Shown piece after piece: positions 23,416 to 35,589 of a DNA stretch of 64,000 nt. Made by a program: the position numbers and the translations under genes. Every line of letters begins with the position of its first letter. The stretch's first letter is position 1. Source of the DNA: Antedon bifida (Eukaryota > Echinodermata > Crinoidea > Comatulida > Antedonidae); NCBI GenBank assembly GCA_963402885.1, contig OY727099.1, forward strand, positions 13,008,001 through 13,072,000, in the 5' to 3' direction. Under the pieces are notes generated by a model. The model saw only the letters and a program-made list of their open reading frames with translations. It was not told the origin of the DNA and made no database searches.

Positions 23416-23564
23416 CACATTTTAAGGGTGAAGATCTAAAAATTGAGCCGGGTAAACAGCAGATTTGAATTCAGCACCCCGAAATTACCCTAAAACACAT
23501 GTTTTTTTGCTTTTAACACGAAATGCCTACAGCATTTCATTTTTCTCAAATCTGGACTAGTCTA

Positions 23565-24059
23565 TAGTAGATTAAGCGATTGTATTGAAAATGTGCAAAA
23601 GAGGGCTTGCCGTATTATGTTAGGAAACGATTATATTTCTTACTCTGGTGTCCTAGATTAAAATAGAGACTTTGGCTGAAGGGTGGAGCATTGTCGCAAG
23701 TTCGCTGAGTATCTCCTCAACATTAAACAAACAGCTGATTTAATCCCACCGACCAGACTTAGCTGTCATGGTAGGAATTTAAGAAATAAAAACAAAATTA
23801 CCCAGCTAGCGTCGAAAACATCCAGATTTACTAATAGCCCTATACCCTACTTCATCAAATTATTAAATTCCTAATTATCTCCCCTGTGAGCTTGCGATTG
23901 CTCTTCCCTTCTTTGTTTTTGTTTTTTTAATTAATTTTGTATACCGTATATATATTTTTTCTATGACATGTATTTTTACACGCAATTTGGCTCTTAGCCA
24001 CGAGTTGTAATTTTGGTCGATTTTGATATTTGAATAAAAGTGAATAATAATAAAAAAAA
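23565..24059 (+). mobile_element. LINE 3' end (RT C-terminal remnant and tail)
   Basis: Starts with a decayed peptide block (N-VQKRACRIMLG) typical of the thumb/C-terminal part of CR1/Jockey-group LINE proteins. A shifted frame follows (23683-23874; FAEYLLNIKQTADLIPPTRL), then untranslated sequence and an AATAATAAAAAAAAG tail. The 5' part is missing. Segment B shares only its first ~245 bases and then switches at 28811. Confidence 0.65.
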
Positions 24060-24310
24060 GACAGCAACGGCAATTGTTACTCTGATTTAGTTATAGTTGT
24101 CCCATGACGTAGAGGGTTGTACGAGCGTAGACCCTGGTTTATAGTCCTTATCCAAGAAGACTCGTTCTATCACCAGAACCATGTAGCGAATGAGCCTAAC
24201 CCTTGGCGATGTTATGGCTATGTAATTAAGGTTATACTGCCCTTAACCGCTCGGCCACTCGATATTATTTATTTCCGATGTCCCACATGGGTCTATCACG
24301 TTCGTTCAGG
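24060..24310 (-). mobile_element. SINE with tRNA-Ser/Leu-like head, minus strand, copy 1
   Basis: Shares GACAGCAACGGCAATTGTTA, GTTTATAGTCCTTATCCAAG and a minus-strand tRNA-like head (GAGTGGCCGAGCGGTTAAGG, near 24238-24256) with 29392-29680. The head resembles type II (Ser/Leu) tRNAs. The T-arm is mutated, so it is not a tRNA gene. Confidence 0.6.
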
Positions 24311-24364
24311 TTTACCCAAATGGGATTGTCGGGGCCTTCTCTTTAGTAAGTTAGTGCAGTTTTG

Positions 24365-24670
24365 GCTTACCAATGGTTTATTCAAATTCAACACTGTAAC
24401 TAATCCCTCACTATTCAATTAAAATTATATTATACTATTATATATTGTTGAAAATGCATTGCGTGATATGATTGAATTGATAACAAAGATACGTTTTAGT
24501 CTGATTATTAGGTATCCATTATTTTTGTAGCGTTCCATTTTCCATGTTTTGGCGCCAGCATTACTTATTTTACTAATTTTCACAAAGCTAGCAACAAAAC
24601 ATTTTAACAATGATAAAATGCCCTGCAACTCTGTAACTACTTTATTAAACCTTACCAAGATCCGGTTCTA
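24365..24670. repeat. Duplicated noncoding block (pairs with 32730-33085)
   Basis: TTACCAATGGTTTATTCAAA...AAGATCCGGTTCTAAATTTT is repeated at 32730-33085, and in diverged form at 22040-22180/27180-27320. Confidence 0.7.
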
Positions 24671-24999
24671 AATTTTTGCAAAATTCATGCAAAAATGCAA
24701 AAACAAAATAAATAAAAACGTTATAATATTCTGAAATATTTATTTTTTGTCATCCAACAATGTACATATTAAATGAAATAATTAAAACTCATACATAACC
24801 ACCTTAGAATCAATTGTGATCATACAGGTTTAATTATATCATAGCTAGTCCTACATAATATTAACGGATTTTGCCAAAAAAGGAAAGGCAATTGATTCAG
24901 CAATCAAGTACAATGCTAGACTAACATGAAACATGTATGTCATTTAGTGTCAAATTATTAATCAATTGTTAATACTAGTTGTTGAGTGGTTTACCCTAG

Positions 25000-26379
25000 C
25001 AGTGCGACGAGAGATCATTTTCGATTACCGCGTGAAAACTATTTCCAGGGTTTTCAGTCACATTATGTTTGGATTCACGCCCTCTATAATCTCTACCTTA
25101 ACCTAATAGGAAAAAAATATCCCCTAGATAAATATTTTTCCATATCGTCCCCCTTTTTATCAAAATTCTAGATCACCCATGTTTACCTTTTTTCATCAAT
25201 TACAACCATTGAGTTTTGCTCTTTGATGTGAAAGGGGTATAAGCTTAAATTTATTGAATTAACCGAAATTTGGAACATTGATGATAAAGACAAATATCAA
25301 TTGAGTTCTTATAGTTTTCTATACAATTTGCTGCCTATACTATTCATAGTTAAGTATAGATGTCTTTATATAAATGTTGGTAACTCTGAATCATTGTGGT
25401 TTGAGGTATGTGATAGGGGTAAAATGTGCGTGACCGAATTAATACCAACATTAATGAAATTAGTATAGAAGACCTATTAGATGATTTAAAACGAATTAAA
25501 CTTAATAAAAAGCAATGTATACTAAACTAACATATTATCTCTTTTCTTTACTGATATAAATACATATTTAACGGCTATTGAATAGATATGACTAAATTAA
25601 AAGAATCGACAACTTGTCCCACATCTAATACCCTAATTGACCACATATTATAGTAACATTAAAACCAATAACTACATAAACATGTTAACAAAAAAGCATG
25701 GATTACTTGAAGTCCAAAAAGTAATTAAAAGTAACTTTGATAATTCTGACTTTATTACATAATATACAAAATACTAAAACTCAGTACAAAAGTTGAAGAT
25801 AATAAATGACGTACTTGGTAAAACAAGGTATTCTAACAGCAGAACTTAACTCTGAGCTCACCTTACAAAGATAAGAACACGTAAGAGTCCTTTGATATTA
25901 CTGGCTGCGACAAATATCAACAGAGACGCGCGGTGTATGTTAGGGGTGTGGAACTGATTGTGTCGCAGCCACAGATAAACCCTTTAATCTCCAGAGCTGA
26001 GCATCATGTTGTTAGATTGCCTTGGTTTATTATTTGGCCGTGTGTTATCATATTACCGATAAAGTTCATGTGGAAACGGGATTATCCGATTCCGCTTCAA
26101 ATTAGATAAATATCGGATAAATGCGAATTTTGTTATGACTGCGGAAACACTTTATACAACCACCACGCTCTGTTAATTCACAGTTAACCTTTATAACCTA
26201 TTGAGGGCGGGCTACTCATTGTCAGAATGCCCATTACTTTTTGCAAAGTTACATTATTTTGGACGAACAGGGGATTTTTGTGTTATGTTCTGGTGAGTTT
26301 TTATCATATATATTTGTTTTTATTACACTGTTATATAAAGTTTTTCATGACTGACTTTGTGAATAATTGATCGACTCAA
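25000..26379. repeat. Diverged upstream flank of duplicated segment B
   Basis: Homologous in patches to 20180-21239. It carries an extra ~170-base piece (25945-26085) and extra sequence near 25263-25420 not present in A. No gene is seen. Confidence 0.6.
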
Positions 26380-27646
26380 TAACATAGTAGGCCTACTATT
26401 GTAAGGATTTAGTTTAATGCATGCTATGCAGGATATACATGATCCACATTGTTTTTCATATTGGTTACACATACAGGACACCACAACAAGAACGCACTTT
26501 TAATTTGCCCATTAGGCCTACATTTAATACTCACAACACATGCAATTCATCCTATCATTTTATTATATACCGTCAAGTGTACATAGTCAAAAAATTCCAT
26601 ATGCAAAAAAAGGAAACTAATAATGGCTAATAAAAGGAAGTGGTACGCAATGTCTACCCAAGACGAATAGCGTAACGGATAATGATGATGAAAAGGAAGT
26701 GGTAATGTGTTTATAAAAGGAAGTGATTAGCCCAAGTAACTTTGTAAAATATGTCGTATTATAAATGGGAAAGTTGTTTTTATTCATTTAAAAATGCTAA
26801 ATAAAGTCAGATGTTAAAACCACAATTTCCAAAAATTCATTTTTATTTATCCACTATAAACTTTACAAAAGTGTTGTTTTAAACCACACTCCAAATAAAA
26901 CAAAGAAAATAATGATAGGACATTTGCAGAAAGAAGCAACCTTTGCTCTGCTACCGGTATAACACGGTTCAAATTTCGGAACGTCTATAAATTACTACGG
27001 AAATTCGGCCTAATATTTACGAACGTACGGAAATGAAGATAAATAGGGTACTACACGCATCGGAAATACAAAACTATACGCACAATTATGATTTGGCCTA
27101 AAAATGGGCCTTAGATTATGGAAAACCCCCGCAAAAACACAATAATTATGGACAAATCGATTATTAGCCTTGGCAATATGCCTAATATGGTTTATTCAAA
27201 GTCAAACCGTAACTAATCCCTCACTATTCAATCAAAATGTTATTATACTACTGTATTGTTGAAAAATGGATTGATAGTAAAACGTAATAAAGATACGTTC
27301 TTGTCTGGTTATTAGGCATTCATGCTCTGATGAAGCAGAGGATTATTTTTGAAGCGTTCCATTTAAAATAAATTTTATTACCAAGAAATATTTCGGTTGT
27401 GAAGGTCGTTTTAACAATTAGGCTAATATCAAAACATTCAACAATGATAAAAAGAAACATAAGTGTGCCAAATGTGAGCACGTACCATTCAGCGGTTTCG
27501 GAGGAGATACGTAAAATTACTCGACAAATTTAGTAGCAGCAATATATATATATCCACCAGTATACAGTAGGCACAGGTATGTACAGATACATTCAGCCAT
27601 ACCCCACCGAGAGTCTGTCCAATCGAATTGGAACAATACAATGAAA

Positions 27647-27719
27647 GCCCCAGTGGTCTAATGGTTAGAACATCTGCATATCAAGCAGAAGGTTCCGGGT
27701 TCGAATCTCAGTTAGGGCT
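27647..27719 (+). tRNA. tRNA-like sequence in duplicate B
   Basis: Base-for-base the same as 22507-22579, with the same mismatches. Probable SINE head rather than a functional tRNA. Confidence 0.55.
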
Positions 27720-28003
27720 TTCTCTCATTCTCACAGGTTTCGTCATTTTTATTGTTTCTAATTAATTAAATTTCATTATATCACCGGGCGGATTAGAATT
27801 TATTCTGTGCCTGTGCTGTTTATATACTGTATATATACAGTATATAAATCCAAAGGCAAATTACTGAAAAAATGACAATGCTGTGGGTATCATGTAGCTG
27901 GATCTCAATGGAGATACAAAAAAAAAACGAAAAACTAAATCAAAACGATAAAGTAAAACAGCCAGAAAAGTTAGTAGAGCTTTCGGGCAACACTAGCCCT
28001 TCA

Positions 28004-28006
<3 letters not shown>

Positions 28007-28060
<54 letters not shown>
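28007..28060 (+). repeat. (TA)n(TG)n microsatellite, copy B
   Basis: Compound dinucleotide tract matching 22867-22917 but with altered unit counts. Confidence 0.9.
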
Positions 28061-28061
28061 T

Positions 28062-28560
28062 TAAAATAGGCGTCATATTGGATTTCAACATGGCGGCTGT
28101 TTACAACTTTAATAACAATATATTTGGAATCCTCAGTCTCACAAACATACACATCGTTTTTAACTTTCTATGTTACTTATAAGTCAAGTTAGAAGCCAAA
28201 ATACGTTTTAAATGGCGGCCATCTTGGATTTCAACATTGCGGCTGAAATAGAATATTTACAACTTTTTAGTAACAATATATTTAGAATCCTCAGTATCAC
28301 AAACATAGATAAAGACATCATTTTTAACATACTATGTTACTTAAAAGTCAAGTTAATAAGGCAAAATATGTTTAAAATGGCGGCCATCTTGGATTTCAAA
28401 CATGGCGGCTGAAATAGAATATTTACAACTTTAATAACAGTATATTTTGAATCTTCATAATCACAAACATAGGTATAGACACCATTTTTAACTTGCTACG
28501 TCACTTAGAAGTCAAGTTATAAGCCAAAATAATTCTGAAATGGCGGCCATTTTGTTTTTC
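28062..28560 (+). repeat. Tandem GGCGGCCATCTTGGATTTC repeat, copy B
   Basis: Same units as 22918-23415. A single related GGCGGCCATTTTG word also occurs at about 50362. Confidence 0.8.
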
Positions 28561-29282
28561 ACATTTTAAGGGTGAAGATCTAAAAATTGAGCCGGGTAAA
28601 CAGCAGATTTGAATTCAGCACCCCGAAATTACCCTAAAACACATGTTTTTTTGCTTTTAACACGAAATGCCTACAGCATTTCATTTTTCTCAAATCTGGA
28701 CTAGTCTATAGTAGATTAAGCGATTGTATTGAAAATGTGCAAAAGAGGGCTTGCCGTATTATGTTAGGAAACGATTATATTTCTTACTCTGGTGTCCTAG
28801 ATTAAAATAGTACTATTGTAAGGAATTAGTTTAATGCATGCTATGCATGAAATACATGATCCGCATTGTTTTTCAAATTGGTTACAGAAAATAATTTAAA
28901 TGAATGTAATTTTCTTTTAATTTGTCCATTAGGCCTACATTTAATACTCACCACACATGCAATTCATCCCATCATTTTATTATACATACCGTCAAGTGTA
29001 CATATTTAAAAAATTCCATATGCAAATGGAAACTGATAATGGCTAAATAAAATGTTCATGTATTCAAAAGGAAGTGTAAAATTTGTCGAGGCTTTCGTTT
29101 TTATGCTACAGCTGTTATTTGCAATGTTTAGCATTTTTGTTTAAACGTTACAAAATCAACATTGATAACCCAGTTATTTAAACAACGGTGAAACAAAACT
29201 AAGCCCCTTCTTCATAATGTTATAAGAAAGAGGCATTTTAATAATTTTTTATAGTTATATAATTTTATAAATTGGCAAGTTG

Positions 29283-29390
29283 ACATCGTTTACCTTGGTT
29301 TTATCAAAGCATTCGATATTGTTTTTCATAAATTACTTTTACATAAATTGAAATCGTATGGCACTCACTCCAACCTTCATTTCTCATAAA
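29283..29390 (+). mobile_element. LINE reverse-transcriptase fragment
   Basis: Reads VYLGFIKAFDIVFHKLLLHK and LKSYGTHS, the finger/palm block around the first catalytic Asp of LINE reverse transcriptases (family form: DFSKAFDTVPH). Only about 35 codons remain, and the first acidic position has become Gly. Confidence 0.65.
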
Positions 29391-29391
29391 G

Positions 29392-29680
29392 ACAGCAACG
29401 GGAATTGTTACTCTGATTCTAGTCATAGTTGTCCCATGACTTAGAGGGTCGTACGGGCGGTTTATAGTCCTTGTCCAAGAAGACTCATTCTATCACCTTT
29501 TATTTTGTTACCATGATATTGAAAGTAAATAAATGTTTAAATGCAAAAACCATGTAGCGAGTGAGTCTCGAACCCATGGCGATGTTATGGCAGTACGTAA
29601 TTAAGTTCATACTGCCTTAACCGCTCGACCACTCGTTATTATCTACCCGTTATTTCCGATGTCCCACATGGGTCTATCCA
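29392..29680 (-). mobile_element. SINE with tRNA-Ser/Leu-like head, minus strand, copy 2
   Basis: On the minus strand the tRNA-like head (29634-29559) reads GAGTGGTCGAGCGGTTAAGG and later CATGGGTTCGAGACTCACTC. The body follows with CTTGGACAAGGACTATAAAC. Related copies are at 24060-24310 and 34870-35125. Confidence 0.65.
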
Positions 29681-29691
29681 CGAACTCATCA

Positions 29692-29818
29692 TTTTTAGTC
29701 GCGTGCAACGCAACTCTATAGCTCATTATTTCGGTCGGTTGGTCGGTCGAGTGGTCGGTCGGTTGGTCGGTAAATACTAATTTTAGCATGTGACTGCAGC
29801 AATGTATATGGCCTTGTT
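29692..29818 (+). mobile_element. AGTCGCGT/GTCGG-repeat element, copy 2
   Basis: TTTTTAGTCGCGTGCAACGC, CTATAGCTCATTATTTCGG, a GGTCGGTT/GGTC core, TTTTAGCATGTGACTG and GGCCTTGTT. More diverged than copies 1 and 6. Confidence 0.65.
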
Positions 29819-29944
29819 CTTTTGATCATCCTGCCTGGCATGCCACAAAACTGAACTATAATAGCTCTCTTGGCTTATGACCCCAACTGAATCAATAACA
29901 TTATTGATTCTAAAGGCTTTTGCAGAATAACATAATAGATGAAA

Positions 29945-30480
29945 ATTTGCTTTATTTGCTCACACGTTGTAATCACAAACCAATAATTCATATCACAAGG
30001 TATCCCACCATGTAGTAACATCATGAAGGAACAGTATCAAAGACCTCGGTGTCAATAATTATTATTTGTTTATGAGCTTAAAATGTTATCCCAAAATGAT
30101 CAAACAAGATAAAGAGCTCATTATTAATGTAACCATAACATCATACCACCCTGATTCGTTCCGACTTTATATATGGCAATATTTCACTTATAGAGAGACA
30201 AACAAATATAATCAAGAAATATTACAAGAAATAAATAATTTGATTTTAATGTGGGACACATAAAAAACTAATTGACAAATGAATTAAACATCGAATTCAG
30301 TAAGAATAAGCATGAGGTTCAAATCTAATACACGTATAACCCAGACGAACACAATTAATTATTGTAATATAATGTGTAAGGTTTTACTGTATTAAAGTCT
30401 CTACTCGCTTGGTGGATTGAAATATCACAGTTGTTTATTCAGTAATACGGTATAAAACACAATACAATACAAATAGACTG
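29945..30480. repeat. Duplicated noncoding block (pairs with 33310-33830)
   Basis: TTGTAATCACAAACCAATAA, ATGTAGTAACATCATG, GAACAGTATCAAAGACCTC and TAAAGTCTCTACTCGCTTGG recur in order at 33310-33830 with substitutions and indels. The short frame at 30066-30263 is not preserved in the second copy. Confidence 0.7.
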
Positions 30481-30719
30481 GGCGCCCAGAGAATGTATTC
30501 ATGTGAAAAGCCATAAAAGGTTTGGTGGGCTGATTATGTAGATATATGGCTAAGATTCAATAATAAATATTGCTGCCGGGTAATATCCTGTAAATTTTCC
30601 CCGGGGATACCAAATAGGAGGGGTAAAAAATGGATTTAATCATGTGAAAAGCCACACGGATAAAAGTTGTTGTACATTGTCCGCATATGTGTATAGAATG
30701 TTGAAACAGCAATGACAGC

Positions 30720-31810
30720 AACTTATTTGGGTTTAATATTTTTCATTTCTGTTAGTTTCTCTTCTTTTTTAGTGACAACTTTTTCACATCTGTCAACCAG
30801 GGTGTTAACAACACACTTAACCTGTGTCCCAATGGATGGCAGGAGTGAAAGTTTAAGTATTGATCTGTGTCGGTCTTTTTTCTGTAAACTGTTGTCGTTA
30901 GATTTCCAATTGTTCAATGTAATTGTGATGTCTAAGATGGGCAATGTATTGTTGGACATATGCTCAGTTTTAAATCTTATGTTACCTGTTTTATCAATTT
31001 GGTTTTAAATGTGAGTTAAGATTTTCCGCTGATCCCTCAGGAATGAGAGCTAATATGTTGTCAACATACCTTTTTCAAAATGTTGGTTTCATTCAGTCTG
31101 GTGCTGTTTGCCTTGCTTTTTCTACCAAATCTTCCAGATACAAATTTGCAACAATCGGGCTGATGGGACTACCCATGGCAATACCGCCTATCTGTTTATA
31201 TATTTTTCCTGGAAGCTGAAATAAGTGGTATTAATGACGAGTGATAGTAAATCTATTATATCTGTAATGACAATGTTTGTGCGTTCTCGGGAATGTCAAG
31301 AGTGATCAGTTCCTCAACTAGTTGTTTTGAATTGTCGACGTGGTGGCAAGAGGTGCCTACCAACGGAGAGAGAATTTCAGCTAATGTTTTACCCAAGTTA
31401 TAGTAGATGGTGTTTATGCAATCCACAATAGGTCGTAGTGGGACATCAGGTTTGTGGATTTTGGGTAAACAGTATAACCTTGGTGTGATTTCTTCAGTTG
31501 GGAATAAAGTAGCTTTCTCTTTATTAGAAATTTTTTTTTTCGTCTAGAAGCCGTTTTAACATTTTAACATACTGTGTTTTGTTTCTTTTGGTAGGGTTGT
31601 GGTTTAAGGCTTGGTATACCTTATCGGCATTAAGCATCCCTTGGACTTTTGTATGTAATCAGCTTTGTTTAGAATAACGGTTGCCCTCCCCTTGTCGGCT
31701 GGTAGTATTAATATGTCCTCGTCTTTCTTTAATGAATCTAAAGCAGTGTGTTGATCTTTTGTAATGTTACTAGGTGGGAGTTTTACGGAGCTTATGATAA
31801 AGGCCATTTA
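30720..31810 (-). mobile_element. Penelope-like retroelement relic (reverse transcriptase)
   Basis: Reading the minus strand from 31807: ILPADKGRATVILNKADY (31604-31807), then with shifts PKIHKPDVPLRPIVD and a GGIAMGSPISPIVANLYLED block, then [11 protein letters not shown] near 30900. These are the conserved blocks of Penelope-like reverse transcriptases. Several frameshifts and stops break the frame, the catalytic YADD-type block is not seen intact, and no GIY-YIG endonuclease was found downstream, so this is a dead copy. Confidence 0.7.
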
Positions 31811-31974
31811 ACTTCATTACGCATCACGGTCGTTTGATAAGTACGTACAGGTCTTCTATAAGCTTAGTCGTTGGGGAAAGCTAGAGTAAAAAACGTAAGT
31901 TTTACGATTTTTATTTGCCTTTGGATCATCCAAAAGAAAAATTATTTTAATAGTATAAGAGATCCAGATGAACC

Positions 31975-32310
31975 TTTTTACTAAAATTCCACTATAGACT
32001 GTACAAAAGTGTTGTTTAAACCACACTCCAAAATAAAACAACGAAAGTAATGATAGGTAATTTGCAGAAAGAAGCAAACTTTGCTTTGCTACCGGTATAA
32101 CACGGTTCAAATTTCGGAACGTCCATAAATTACTACGGAAATTCTGTCTAATACTTACTTACGGACGTAAACGTAAAATTAATAAGGTACGACAAGCATC
32201 GGAAATACAAAACAATACGCACAATTATGATTTGGCCTTAAATTATGGAAAACCCCCGACAAAACTCAATAATTCAGGACAAACGATTATTAATATTAGC
32301 CTTGCCAATA
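31975..32310. repeat. Partial copy of the segment A/B core
   Basis: Matches 21705-22045 (CTACCGGTATAACACGGTTC, TTTCGGAACGTC.ATAAATTA) with several substitutions: an older third copy of the duplicated core. Confidence 0.7.
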
Positions 32311-32729
32311 TGCCTAATAAAAGTAATGAATAGGCTATATTTCGTTTGTCGATGAATTTTTATTTTGACGCAAAGTTCATGTGTGAATGGATGCTTGATC
32401 CTTTAGAGGTAATCTGTGATGGCGCTACAGTAGTAACACTACTATGCGTGGGTAATTTGTGAATGACGTAGTAGGCTACATACCCGACCCCAGATAGGGA
32501 AGATCTGTACTGCTGTTCATTGCGAGAGGAGGGGGAAGTCAGGTAATGTGTAACAAGCCAGAGATGAAATAAAATCACGAATACATTAGTATATCGTGAT
32601 TTAGTCGCAGTCAGAAGTTTTTTGACCGACATATATTTCTAATGTGTAGTAGAGCGTTTCTTTGAATAATTTTGTTTGTATTATAACCTAACAGCAAGTT
32701 CATTTCGGATTGTTATTAAATTGAAAAGC

Positions 32730-33085
32730 TTACCAATGGTTTATTCAAATTCAACACTGTAACTAATCCCTCACTATTCAATTAAAATTATATTATTATA
32801 CTATTATATTGTTGAAAATGGATTGCGTGATATGAAAATTTATTGATAGTAACTTAACAAAGATACGTTTTAGTTCGATTATTAGGTATCCAATATTTTT
32901 GTAGCGTTCCATTTAAAATAAATATTTTGGTTGTGAAGGTCGTTAAATTCTTTGTCGCCAGCATTACTTCTTTTACTAATTTTCAAAAAAGCTAGCAACA
33001 AAACATTCTAACAATGATAAAATGCCCTGCAACTCTGTAACTACTTTATGACTAAGCCTTATCAAGATCCGGTTCTAAATTTTTA
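32730..33085. repeat. Partial duplicate of 24365-24670
   Basis: Shares TTCAACACTGTAACTAATCC, AACAATGATAAAATGCCCTG and the end AGATCCGGTTCTAAATTTTT, with a ~60-base additional stretch near 32910-32965. Confidence 0.7.
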
Positions 33086-33309
33086 AACATTTTTATCTGT
33101 GCGAGGTATAGTAGACCTATATTTGTGACTGTTGTGCGTTCTGCCAATTTACAAATATTCTCTTGCAGACTGGACTTCTATAACATATACTGTAAATATA
33201 TATGGATATTGTATACGATGAAATGGGACTTTAATTTAGTGGAAGAAACATTTAGTATGAACTTAAGGGTGTTGCCCGGGCCACTAGGACATCACCCCTA
33301 GGTCCGTCC

Positions 33310-33830
33310 CTGAGATGATAATTTGCTTTATCACACGTCGTAATCACAAACCCATAATTCATATCGTATGGTATCTTCACTATGTAGTAACAGCATGGAG
33401 GAACAGTATCAAAGACCTCATTATTGTATAATATTGTTTTAAAATGTTATTCCAAAATTATCAAACGGGATACAGAGCTCATTATTAATGTAACCAAAAC
33501 ATCACACCACCCTGATTCGTTCCGATTTATATATGGCAATATTTAACTTATAGAGAGACAAACAAACATGATCAAGATTGTAATAAAAAATATTACAAGA
33601 AATAAATAATTTGATTTTAATTTGAGACACATAAAAAACTAATTTACATGGAATTCAATTAGAATAAGCATGAGGTTCAAAGCTAATACACGTATAGACC
33701 AGACGAACACAATTAATTATTGTAATATAATGTGTGAGGTTTTACTGTATTAAAGTCTCTACTCGCTTGGTTGATTGAAATATCACAGTTGATTATTCAG
33801 TAATATTGTATAATACACAATATAATATAA
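33310..33830. repeat. Partial duplicate of 29945-30480
   Basis: Same order of conserved words as its partner. Followed by gene-free AT-rich sequence to about 34860 in which I see no feature. Confidence 0.65.
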
Positions 33831-34869
33831 ATTCAGGAATGATACAGGATACTACCATAATAAAGAAACACGAACAAAGTATAAATGATGCTGTAAGTGA
33901 GGTGTGGCTGTAGATGTGCTTCTGAGGAAGTGTCGGTAAGGTGTCTGCTCCAAGAAGTGTCTATGAGGTGTGTCTGGGCTCTTCTGAAACTTGGGGGTAT
34001 ATCGGCTTCTGTTCGTTAGCATATGTCATTACATTATCTCTGATCACTGTTGGTCCTAAGTTTATCCAGGTACATTTTGGGGGGATTGATTAATTGTATC
34101 TGGGGGGTTACAATGACGAATTGACCCTGTCGAGCTTAAAATGGTCAATATCTAATAGTTTTACGATGAGAAAGTTCATAGGTCAAATCAACTGTTTTCT
34201 TTGGGGAACTAATTATTATACCTAATGGACATTCAAACATTTGGACAATTCCTTCACTGGACGTTTCTGGGGCAAATTGGTGAACTCAATTTTAGTTGTG
34301 ATACTAAGGTTGATTTTTCAATTATAAATCAATATCATTACATTATGTAATCAAGACTGTCAAGAGTATAAACACAGCCCAACTTTAATAAATCATAGAT
34401 AGATCATATATAATCATAATTATAATAATTATTAGAAAAAAATCCTATGTTTATTTGGTTCGTTAATAGAAATTAGGCATTTTCAAACAAAATAATACAA
34501 TGTGTGGCACACTCAAGCGAAATCAGACATAAGCCGCATTAGTAGATTTGTATAAAAAGCCAAAAACAATAAAGGTTGAAAAATCACAATTTTTACAGAA
34601 AACGATAGTTACCTTGGTGTTTTTCTACTTCGAGACAAATAAATGCATACATTTTTACATTTTGTGTCGTATGTTGGTTAAAAATCATGTTTTATGCTTA
34701 AATTGAATGTCTTCCAATGAGTTGTTGCAAAAATGTTATTGGACGAAGGTGCGAAGTTTCATTGAAATAAACCAATTAGAATACCCCTTTTTAAAGGCGA
34801 AAACTTTGTACTCATTTCTTATTATTTTACTTTAAAAGCATTTTCCTTATTTTTATTTGATTTTTATTT

Positions 34870-35125
34870 CACCTTGTTTATAAAAGATGACCCTAAACAG
34901 CGTGTGCGAACAATCAAGAGGGTGGGGGCCACTTTGATGAGTGTGAAAATGGATGTGTGCATACTAGTACACTGGGGTAACCCCCTACTCGTCTCGAAAG
35001 ATGTACTAGGTTCTTTAGTGCACATGAGCCACATGTGTATATTGGACCTACTGTTTATAATAGTCCTTATCCAAAAAGACTCGTTCTACCATCAGAACCA
35101 TGGAGCGAGTGAGGCTTGAGCCCTT
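34870..35125 (-). mobile_element. SINE body, longer 3' part, copy 3
   Basis: Includes GGGGTAACCCCCTACTCGTC, TCTCGAAAGATGTACTAGG and TTATAGTCCTTATCCAAAAA before the start of the tRNA-like head, which is truncated at about 35122. Gives the distal body sequence that the copies at 24060 and 29392 lack. Confidence 0.6.
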
Positions 35126-35589
35126 GTTATTGATTATAACAACCTAAACTTCAAACTGTGATTTCTCTGGAAGTAAACTTAGTACCACAAAATTGTTTTC
35201 AGTATTTTAAATCTTGGTTCATATAGTTTCAAACTTTAACACCATTTGATTTCGCCATGCAAACCTTCAAACAATAAAATATTATAATGACCTATTCAAT
35301 TTTCACAGCATGGGGAATTACATTACGTTATTTATACAGTGTCGTATTGTTCGAAATGTAACGTACCGTAAACCCCGCACCACAAGCTTTGAACACATGT
35401 TCCAAAAGCTTAACAAATATGTTCGATGTTGTGTGTCTTAAATGAAACGACTCAACAAATATGTATTGTGTGTTTGTTAATTCCCTAAACTTGCCTACAG
35501 GGCAGGATCTGAAAACAATCCGGCTCAACTGCTTGCTTAGGTACATACATTTTTACCAATTTTACGAATAATCAGAATATTATTATTAT

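Larger units (their letters stand above)
21240..23666 (+). repeat. Segmental duplication, copy A (~2.43 kb)
   Basis: Aligned directly with 26380-28810 at an offset of 5,140 bases. By eye the copies differ only at a rare substitution (ACATATTC versus ACATAGTC near 21445/26585) and in microsatellite length (+4 in B). The core contains a tRNA-like sequence, a TA/TG microsatellite and a tandem GGCGGCCATCTTGG repeat. Small frames inside (21281-21490, 22732-22920, 23068-23268) are repeat read-through. Confidence 0.9.
26380..28810 (+). repeat. Segmental duplication, copy B (~2.43 kb)
   Basis: Near-identical to 21240-23666, same orientation. At 28811 it switches abruptly to another partial copy of the same block's 5' end (28811-29045 resembles 21250-21490 in diverged form). 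Confidence 0.9.

Noticed and set aside
22918..28560. Possible CRISPR-like regular repeats
   Set aside because: Units of ~160 bases are contiguous and similar throughout, without short repeats separated by unique spacers, and the DNA is clearly eukaryotic.
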